Assembly: GCA_016719385.1 (NCBI GenBank)
Contig: JADJZA010000009.1
Coordinates: 1-64,000, forward strand
Length of the DNA stretch: 64,000 bases
DNA from: Candidatus Microthrix subdominans
GTDB taxonomy: Bacteria > Actinomycetota > Acidimicrobiia > Acidimicrobiales > Microtrichaceae
Reading direction: 5' to 3'
The notes below the pieces were generated by a model. That model was given only the letters and a program-made list of their open reading frames with translations. It had not been told where the DNA came from and did not search any database. Within the stretch, counting starts at the first letter, position 1. Every line of letters starts with the position of its first letter. This document shows positions 57,854-64,000 of the stretch, one piece after another. Position numbers and translations under genes: made by a program.

Positions 57854-59211
57854 TCAGCGGGTGACCAACGTCGGGCTCAGGCCGAACTCGGCGAGGGTGG
57901 CCTCGATGTGACAGAGCAACTCATCTCTGCCGAGGCCGCCGCCCACCGGCCGTGCGACGATCGAGAGGAAGACGTTTCCGAGGGCCCGGCCGCTGAGCAC
58001 GTACAACTGACCGCCGATGCGGTCGAGGTCCGCCGGACCCTGGCCCGGCTCGATCAGGCGCACCCAGAAGTCGTTCGAGTCCCGGCCGTCGAGGCGGACG
58101 ACTGCGGCGGGCAGGTCGCCGTAGTTGGAGCAGCCGACCGGCAGGGCGGACGCGCCCATCGCCAGCGGCTCGGCCCTGCGCACCGCGGCGGCGGGCATGA
58201 GGGGCGTCAACGGGAGGGCGGCCGCAAGGTCGTATGACTGCTCGGCCACGGCCACGAGCGCCGCCTTGGTGGCCTCGCGTAGGCCGGTGAGGTCATCGAC
58301 CACGCCGGTGGGTTCGATCCGAATGGTGGCTCTGTCGAGGGAGTTGGCGCGCGTATCGCCCTCGATCCGCACGCTGACCGGCACGCCAGGGTGACCATCC
58401 CGTCGGCACCGGTCCGTCCCAACCGCTCCCCCATCCGGGCCGCAACCGCCGACACCAGGGTGTTGCTCGTGCCGCCTCGCTCGGCGGCGGCGGCATCCCA
58501 GTCGGCCTGGTTCACCCGAACGCACGACACCGGAACGCGGAAGGGACCGCCTGCTGGTTTCGACGTGGTAGAAGCGGCCGGGGCGCCGGGTTTGCTGCCG
58601 GAAGTCTTCGGCGCAGCCTGGGCACGGGCGACTCGGGCGCCGGCGACCACGGCGCGCAGCACGGACGGCAGGCCCCGGACAAACGCCAGCAGATCGGCCC
58701 ACAGCACGCGGCTGCGGCGACGTGCACCCCTCCGTGGATAGGCCGGGCGGCGCGCCCGACCCTCGACCGCATCGGTGATCGCCTGGAGCACGCAGAGCCC
58801 GTCGCCGAGGGCGTGGGGGATGGTGAAGGCAACAGATGTGCCGCCGTCGGTCAGCGGCAACACCCCGATCCGCCAGCCCGGGCCGTGCTCGGGGTCGGTA
58901 CCTCGGTCACCAAACTCGGAGGTCCAGGTGAAGACCTCGTCCCATTTCCTTGGCGTTGCTTCAACGACGAGGTCGGGGGCGCGGTCGACCGCCACCCAGC
59001 GGTGCCGTCCGCCCGGCAGCGGGGAGTGCTCGACCAGCCGTCCCGCCAACGTGTGGCAGAGGTTGTCGTTGACGCGCCGCAACGCTTCGAGGTCGACCGG
59101 TCGGTCATACGTCCACGTGGCGAGGAAGACGGGCTGGTGGCCGAGGGCCCGCAACCCGAGGTACGACCCCTGATCCATCAGGGCGATGCGGTCGTCGAGC
59201 ACCGTCTCCAT
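57854..59211 (-). pseudogene. WS/DGAT-like acyltransferase, one frameshift
   Basis: About 452 residues after repair. Wax-ester synthase/diacylglycerol acyltransferase-like, condensation-domain fold. N-terminus DDRIALMDQGSYLGLRALGH, active-site IPHALGDGLCVLQAITDAV (His-x3-Asp-Gly), then a Pro/Ala-rich linker, SCVRVNQADWDAAAAERGGT and SNTLVSAVAARMGERLG. The frame is lost at about 58,385; adding one G gives MVTLAVPVSVRIEG. It then continues PVGCSNYGDLPAAVVRLDGR and QLYVLSGRALGNVFLSIVAR. It may make storage lipids or other esters, or be a distant member with another role. It lies among glycerol genes, but on the opposite strand. Confidence 0.65.
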
Positions 59212-59217
59212 GCCGCC

Positions 59218-59967
59218 TCATGTCTTGCTGAACCGGCGGACCGCCAGCGGGACCGAGATGGCGAGGATCACTGCGATCCACAGCAGCGACCGCAACACGT
59301 ACCCCGTGGTCGTTGTGGTGAACGAGCCGGAATCCTGCAGGGCCTGGGCCGCCTCGGGTCCCAGCATCAGCCCCCTGCAGGCGTTGACGACGATGGTAAC
59401 GGGCTGGTGGGCGGCGAAGGCCTGAAGCCACCCCGGCATCGAGTTGACCGGTACGAACGCCGAGCTGGCGAAGGTGAGCGGCAACAGCACCGGGAAGGCC
59501 ATCGACTGGGCCTCCTCGGCCGACGTGGATCGCAGGCCGACGAGCGCCATCAGCCAGGACACGGAGAAGGCGAACGCCAGGACGAGCAGGCTGCCCTTGA
59601 CCACGCCCATGACGTCGTAGGGCCGGAAGCCGATCGCCATGCCGACGAGCAACATCACCACGACGATGCCGATGTTGCGCACCAGGTCGGCCAGCGTGCG
59701 CGCCGCCAGCACCGACATCGGGGCCATCGGCAGCGAGCGGAACCGTTCGATCAGCCCGCCCCCAAAGTCCTCTGCGAGGCCGATGGCCATGGACACCGAT
59801 CCGAGGGCGACCGCCTGCACGAAGATGCCCGGCAGCAGGTAGTTGACGTAGTCCATGCCCAGCACCTGGCCGAGCGTGCCGCCGAACACGTACCGGAAGA
59901 GCAACACGAACATGACGGGTTGCAGGAACGTGAACACGAGCAGCCCGGTCTCGCGAACCAGGTGCAA
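59218..59967 (-). pseudogene. ABC-2 type permease, 5' end and ATPase missing
   Basis: 249 codons from a weak start at 59967. The reading begins directly in the first helix (LLVFTFLQPVMFVLLFRYVF), where relatives have 25-40 residues before. YVNYLLPGIFVQAVALGSVS, GGGLIERFRSLPMAPMSVLA, DLVRNIGIVVVMLLVGMAI and FPVLLPLTFASSAFVPVNSM are the ABC-2 (DrrB-like) hallmarks, and it ends VPLAVRRFSKT. The normal partner ATPase, usually just upstream, is not found: instead 177 bases without a recognised gene lead to the aquaglyceroporin on the other strand. So the 5' end looks cut off at about 59,970. Confidence 0.6.
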
Positions 59968-60144
59968 CAGCCTTCTCCTTCACCCGATCACCCTCGTTCA
60001 CTCGTTGTTGGCCTAGGCTTCGGCCTTCGCCGAACGCGACCAGCTCAAGGAACGACAACGCCGGGTCGGCCCCGGTCATCGCCGGGAACCCGTCGCTGCT
60101 CGCGACGAACCCGTGGGAAGCGACTCGCAGGGGGAGGCTGGGGC

Positions 60145-61077
60145 ATGGAGACGACCGGCTCTGCGGAGAGTGCAACTGCCATAGCGTTCGGGACCAGGGT
60201 GGGATGGCGGAACACGCCGTGGGCGGACTACCTCGCCGAGTTCCTTGGGACGTTCGTGATCATCACGTTCGGCTGCGGCGTGGTGGCGACCTCGCTCGCC
60301 GCGCTCCCGGAGTCGGGGCGGACCGAGACGGCGTTCCTCGGCGGTGGGGACTGGTTGCTCATCACCCTCGGGTGGGCGATGGCGGTGACGTTCGGCATCT
60401 ACGTCGCCGGCGGGGTCAGTGGCGCTCACCTCAACCCGGCGGTCACGTTGTCGTTCGCGCTACGTCGGGGCTTTGCCTGGTCGAAGGTGCCCGGCTACAT
60501 AGCGGCGCAGTTGCTCGGCGCCTTCGTCGGCGCCGCCCTCGTGTACGCCCTGTTCTTCGAGGCCATCGAGGCCTTCGAACGCTCCAGTGGGATCGTGCGT
60601 CACGGGGGTGCGAGCATAGGCATCTTCGTCACCGCGCCGGCCGACTACTACACGAGCTACTGGGGTCCGTTTCTGACCGAAGCCGTGGCCACCGCCTTCC
60701 TCGTCGTGTTCATCTTCGCGGTGAGCGATCTCATGAACACCCCGCCACGAGCCAACCTCGGCCCGCTCGTCATCGGCTTCGCCGTCTTCGCCATCGGCTC
60801 CTCGCTCGGTGCCGGCACCGGCTACGCCATCAACCCGGCCCGGGATCTCGGCCCCCGGTTCTTCGCGTGGGTCGCCAGATGGGGTGATGCCGCCCTACCG
60901 GGGACCTCGGCGAACCTCGGCGCCTACTGGTGGGTCCCGATACTGGGCCCCATCGTTGGTGCCATCTTCGGTGCACTCGTGTACGACCTGGCGATCCACA
61001 ACGTCCTGGCCGCCCGGGGAACGGCAGAGACCCCCCACGCCAGGACCGTCGGTGAAGTCGTCCTCGAAGAAGAATGA
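60145..61077 (+). CDS. glpF: Aquaglyceroporin (glycerol uptake facilitator)
   Basis: 310 residues, six helices. ADYLAEFLGTFVIITFGCGV, first motif GAHLNPAVTLSFALRRGFAW, second AGTGYAINPARDLGPRFFAW. Asp after the second NPAR is the mark of glycerol-conducting channels. ATG 60145 with GGGGAGG upstream. Glycerol kinase follows after 50 bases, so the pair imports glycerol and traps it as glycerol-3-phosphate. A polar N-terminus of about 25 residues and a long acidic tail (GEVVLEEE) are unremarkable. Confidence 0.9.
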   Translation: METTGSAESATAIAFGTRVGWRNTPWADYLAEFLGTFVIITFGCGVVATSLAALPESGRTETAFLGGGDWLLITLGWAMAVTFGIYVAGGVSGAHLNPAVTLSFALRRGFAWSKVPGYIAAQLLGAFVGAALVYALFFEAIEAFERSSGIVRHGGASIGIFVTAPADYYTSYWGPFLTEAVATAFLVVFIFAVSDLMNTPPRANLGPLVIGFAVFAIGSSLGAGTGYAINPARDLGPRFFAWVARWGDAALPGTSANLGAYWWVPILGPIVGAIFGALVYDLAIHNVLAARGTAETPHARTVGEVVLEEE

Positions 61078-61127
61078 ACGTCCTACGCGGGGTGCAGATC
61101 CTGTGACGAACCATATGAGGAGCACAG

Positions 61128-62639
61128 ATGTCTCGGTATGTGGCCGCCATCGACCAGGGCACCACCAGCACGCGCTTCGTGATCTTCGACGCCGACGGGC
61201 AATCCGTGGGCATGGCGCAGCAGGAGCACGAGCAGGTCTACCCTCAGCCGGGTTGGGTCGAGCACCGGCCGCAGGAGATCTGGGCCCGGACCGAGGCGGT
61301 CATCGCTGACGCCCTCGCTACCACCGGGCTGACCGCGGCAGATCTGGTGGCCATCGGCGTGACGAACCAGCGCGAGACCACGGTCGTGTGGGACCGGTTC
61401 ACCGGCGAACCGGTGGGCAACGCCATCGTCTGGCAGGACACCCGCACCGATCAGATCTGCCGCGACCTGTCCGCCGACGCGGGTCGTGACCGATTCCGGG
61501 CCTCCACGGGGCTCCCGCTCGCGACGTACTTCTCGGGACCGAAGGTCGTCTGGATCCTCGACAACATACCCGGCGCACGAGCGCGCGCCGAAGCCGGCGA
61601 GCTCCTGTTCGGGACGATCGACACCTGGATCATCTGGAACCTCACCGGCGGCGTCGACGGTGGACTGCACATCACCGACGTCACCAATGCCAGCCGGACG
61701 CTCCTGATGGACCTGGCCACCCTGGACTGGGCGCCCGACATCGTGGCGGCGCTGGGCATTCCCGCGTCGATGCTGCCGGAGATCCGCTCGTCGAGCGAGG
61801 TCTACGGCGAAGCCCGCCTCGCTTCCGTGGCCGGGGTGCCGGTGGCCGGTGACCTCGGCGATCAGCAGGCCGGGCTGTTCGGCCAGAGCTGCTTCGACGC
61901 CGGCGACGCCAAGAACACCTACGGGACCGGCAACTTCCTCCTGCTCAACACGGGCACCGAGCCGGTGCGCTCGGATCACGGGTTGGTCACTACGGTCGGC
62001 TACAAGCTCGGTGACGCCCCCGCCGTGTACGCCCTCGAGGGGTCGATCGCCATCGCCGGGGCGCTCGTCCAGTGGCTTCGCGACAACCTCCGCCTCATCG
62101 ACTCGGCGGCGGAGGTGGAAGAGCTGGCCCGCAGTGTGGACGACAACGGTGGCTGCTATTTCGTCCCGGCGTTCTCGGGACTATTCGCCCCGTATTGGCG
62201 TGATGACGCCCGTGGCGTGATCGTCGGGCTGACCCGCTTCGTGGAGGGAGGCCACATCGCCCGCGCCACGCTTGAGGCCACGGCGTTCCAGGGCCGCGAG
62301 ATGGTCGATGCGATGGAGGCCGACTCCGGCGTGACCCTCCACGAGCTGCGCGTCGGCGGCGGCATGGTCAAGAACGAGCTGCTCATGCAGTTCCAGGCCG
62401 ACATCCTCGGCATCCCCATCATCAGGCCGTCGCTGACCGAGACCACGGCGATCGGTGCCGCGTATGCAGCAGGGCTCGCCGTCGGGTTCTGGCCGAGTAC
62501 CGAGGTGCTGCGGGCCAAGTGGGTCGAGGACAAGCGCTGGCTGCCCCAGATGGACGAGGCCACCCGGGAGCGGGAGCTCGCCCAATGGAAGAAGGCCGTG
62601 ACCCGCACCTTTGACTGGGTCGACGCTGAGCCGGTCTAG
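61128..62639 (+). CDS. glpK: Glycerol kinase
   Basis: 503 residues, intact. Phosphorylates glycerol with ATP. MSRYVAAIDQGTTSTRFVIF (phosphate loop), AIGVTNQRETTVVWDRFTG and NAIVWQDTRT (glycerol site), FGTIDTWIIWNLTGG, GDLGDQQAGLFGQSCFDAGD, NTYGTGNFLLLNTG, EGSIAIAGALVQWLRDNL, and ELRVGGGMVKNELLMQFQAD. Start ATG 61128 preceded by GAGGAG. Partner of the upstream aquaglyceroporin. No glpD is seen nearby. Just after its stop the DNA turns into a transposase stub. Confidence 0.95.
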   Translation: MSRYVAAIDQGTTSTRFVIFDADGQSVGMAQQEHEQVYPQPGWVEHRPQEIWARTEAVIADALATTGLTAADLVAIGVTNQRETTVVWDRFTGEPVGNAIVWQDTRTDQICRDLSADAGRDRFRASTGLPLATYFSGPKVVWILDNIPGARARAEAGELLFGTIDTWIIWNLTGGVDGGLHITDVTNASRTLLMDLATLDWAPDIVAALGIPASMLPEIRSSSEVYGEARLASVAGVPVAGDLGDQQAGLFGQSCFDAGDAKNTYGTGNFLLLNTGTEPVRSDHGLVTTVGYKLGDAPAVYALEGSIAIAGALVQWLRDNLRLIDSAAEVEELARSVDDNGGCYFVPAFSGLFAPYWRDDARGVIVGLTRFVEGGHIARATLEATAFQGREMVDAMEADSGVTLHELRVGGGMVKNELLMQFQADILGIPIIRPSLTETTAIGAAYAAGLAVGFWPSTEVLRAKWVEDKRWLPQMDEATRERELAQWKKAVTRTFDWVDAEPV

Positions 62640-62654
62640 CTACAACGCCCGCGA

Positions 62655-62830
62655 GCACCCCAAGCGAACGCGTTCGCCGAACGATGGGTGCGCACGCTGC
62701 GTCACGAACTGCTCGACCGCACCTTCATCTGGAACGAACGCCAGCTTCGCGCTCTCCTGCTCGACTACAACCAGCACCGCCCGCACCGCGGGCCTGTGGG
62801 ATCACGCCCACGAGGCAGAGCGCAGGACGC
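62655..62830 (+). mobile_element. Transposase (integrase-core) stub of an insertion sequence
   Basis: About 45 codons from 62661 read QANAFAERWVRTLRHELLD, RTFIWNERQLRALLLDY and NQHRPHRG, the last part of an rve-type integrase core as in IS3/IS481-like transposases. It includes the catalytic Glu context (AFAERWVRT). The upstream DDE residues and inverted repeats are missing, and the frame dies after HRPHRG. It is a relic placed 20 bases after glpK. The rest of 62,830-62,950 shows nothing I recognise. Confidence 0.7.
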
Positions 62831-62955
62831 TGCTCGACGAAGCTGCTCCAAGACGTCACAGTCCACGCAGACCGGCTCTCGGTGACCCTGCACGGAGCGC
62901 CAGCGCTCAACGTGGGATTCTCCGAAGTCGGGCTCAAGGACTCGGGGTTGAGTTG

Positions 62956-63040
<85 letters not shown>

Positions 63041-63274
63041 GTGACCCCGGTTTTCGCCCGGTGCAAGCGGGTCAGCATAGCAGCGCTGCCGCTCTCCCCC
63101 ACCAGCCGACACCCAGCCGGCGTCCTGATGGATGGGGCACCCGAAGGCACGGCAGATACGGCCGACCTGATGCCGGTCTGAGGCGTCGCTCACCGCATCA
63201 GGATCGCCGAGAATTCTCGGAAATCTTCTCCAGCGGCTGGCTTCGTTGTCACACCCGTTGATCAGACTGGACCC

Positions 63275-64000
63275 ATGGCTTCGATCACCGATTTCGAGCC
63301 GACCGGGAGCGGTCCGGAGGGAGTGGGTCCGGAGCGCGATCTTGGGCGGGTGGAGGTGGGCAATCCGGCTGCGGCGCTTGCCTTGGCCCACGCCGAATCG
63401 TCGATCGATGAGTTGTTCGCCGCCGGGGTGGAACCCGACGATTCTCAGGATGCGGTCGTCTGGATCGACGAGCTGGAACGGCTTGGGCGTCGGGTGGATG
63501 CTGCCCGTTCTGAGTTGGTTGAGTCGATCCAGCGCAGGGTGTTGCACACGGCCGACGGGCACGGGTCGGCCAAGATCATGGTGCGCCATGTCGCCCACCT
63601 CACCAACGCTGAGGCGACGGCCCGGGCCAAGACCGCCCGGCTTGCTCGCGATATGCCGAAGGTGACCACAGCATGGAAGGCAGGTGAGGTATCCACCTGC
63701 GCGGTCCGCGCGCTGGGTCGGGTGGATGCCAACCCTCGGGTGGCGGCGGCGATGAGAGCCCGTGACGACGAGTTCCTGCGCGACGCCCAGACGATGGGTG
63801 CCAAGACGTTTGCGCACAAGGTGCATCGCTGGGCACGCCTGATCGACGAGGACGGCCCCGAACCGGCCAACGAACGTAACCACAAGAAGCGGGATGCCCG
63901 GTTGGTGCAGAACCCGTGGGATCAGTCCTGGGACCTGACCGGGTTCTTCGCGTCGATGCAAGGTGCTGAACTCAAGGAGATTCTCGACCGCTATGTCGAC
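63275..64000 (+). CDS. DUF222/13E12-type protein, cut by the window edge
   Basis: 242 codons are open from ATG 63275 to the end of the window. The N-terminal part of the actinobacterial DUF222 family, which often ends in an HNH nuclease domain. Landmarks: AVVWIDELERLGRRVDAARS, VESIQRRVLHTADGHGSAKI, MVRHVAHLTNAEATARAKTA, LARDMPKVTTAWKAGEVSTC and DLTGFFASMQGAELKEILDR. A predicted HNH motif would be outside the window. Copies of the family are common in these genomes and often seem mobile. The 234 bases before it, after the tRNA, hold no other gene that I recognise. Confidence 0.8.
   Translation, partial: MASITDFEPTGSGPEGVGPERDLGRVEVGNPAAALALAHAESSIDELFAAGVEPDDSQDAVVWIDELERLGRRVDAARSELVESIQRRVLHTADGHGSAKIMVRHVAHLTNAEATARAKTARLARDMPKVTTAWKAGEVSTCAVRALGRVDANPRVAAAMRARDDEFLRDAQTMGAKTFAHKVHRWARLIDEDGPEPANERNHKKRDARLVQNPWDQSWDLTGFFASMQGAELKEILDRYVD

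Noticed and set aside
58813..60144. Long plus-strand reading leading into the aquaglyceroporin
   Set aside because: The upstream 440 codons are Arg/His/Gln-rich shadow of the acyltransferase and permease genes; the channel begins at ATG 60145 with a good ribosome site.

Overview
The window is GC-rich DNA from an actinomycete-type bacterium. Several families point to Actinomycetota: a deazaflavin-dependent (Ddn-like) reductase, a DUF222/13E12-type protein, two ThrE exporters, a GAP/Sap-like membrane protein and many acyl-CoA dehydrogenases. Abundant fatty-acid, glycerol and acyltransferase genes would suit a lipid-storing member of Acidimicrobiia (Microthrix-like). That placement is inference; no rRNA is present to test it.

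Quality is uneven and must be kept in mind. From 1 to about 15 kb almost every gene is recognisable only by switching reading frame several times: an iron permease/cupredoxin pair, L-serine dehydratase, an acyl-CoA dehydrogenase, a zinc-free MDR oxidoreductase, a FAD amine oxidase, a SulP transporter, ArsR and ThrE. The protein motifs stay conserved in every frame and the breaks often sit in short G/C runs, so sequencing or assembly indels are the likeliest cause. After about 16 kb most genes are intact, with isolated one-base breaks (ABC ATPase, DUF427, thiolase, WS/DGAT-like). A second kind of damage is a set of gene stubs whose middle or ends are missing: alcohol dehydrogenase, DUF3376 patatin-type and SDR stubs at 26.9-28.0 kb; a DUF3427 stub at 32.8 kb; an SDR stub at 34.5 kb; a thiolase-FadB join at 37 kb; a CoA-transferase with two internal gaps at 39.4-40.2 kb; and an ABC permease without its ATPase at 59.2-60.0 kb.

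Layout. 0.1-1.8 kb iron uptake; 1.9-3.4 kb serine dehydratase; 4.2-8.4 kb dehydrogenases and oxidoreductases; 8.7-10.6 kb small lipid or unknown-function genes; 10.6-12.7 kb SulP transporter with ArsR; 12.8-16.8 kb tandem ThrE exporters; 17-20 kb acyltransferase and a MacB-like ABC pair; 20-23 kb alcohol dehydrogenase, DUF427, DUF2855 and SRPBCC; 23.4-26.9 kb a PAS histidine kinase overlapping a response regulator fused to a thioredoxin-reductase-like flavoprotein; 28-32.7 kb NDH-2, GH15 and glucose-6-phosphate dehydrogenase; 33-35.6 kb an ABC exporter and a secreted GH16; 35.7-41.9 kb beta-oxidation genes; 41.9-44.2 kb an AraC regulator broken by a 7-bp repeat and two paralogous peptidoglycan-binding proteins that share a palindromic operator; 44.4-48.9 kb an SDR, then overlapping SRPBCC, DUF2236 and iron-sulfur photolyase genes, and DoxX-like genes; 49-51.5 kb a Ddn-like protein, MazEF and ABC-F; 51.6-55.8 kb an acyl-CoA-dehydrogenase-fold monooxygenase, acyl-CoA dehydrogenase, nitroreductase and CmcJ-like oxidoreductase; 55.9-62.6 kb aquaporin, a PIN pair, WS/DGAT-like acyltransferase, aquaglyceroporin and glycerol kinase; then a transposase stub, tRNA-Leu(GAG) and a DUF222 gene that runs off the end.

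The strongest candidates for new biology are the tandem peptidoglycan-binding genes with their shared operator, the overlapping SRPBCC/DUF2236/iron-sulfur photolyase operon, and the kinase plus flavoprotein-response-regulator pair that lacks the usual CxxC.
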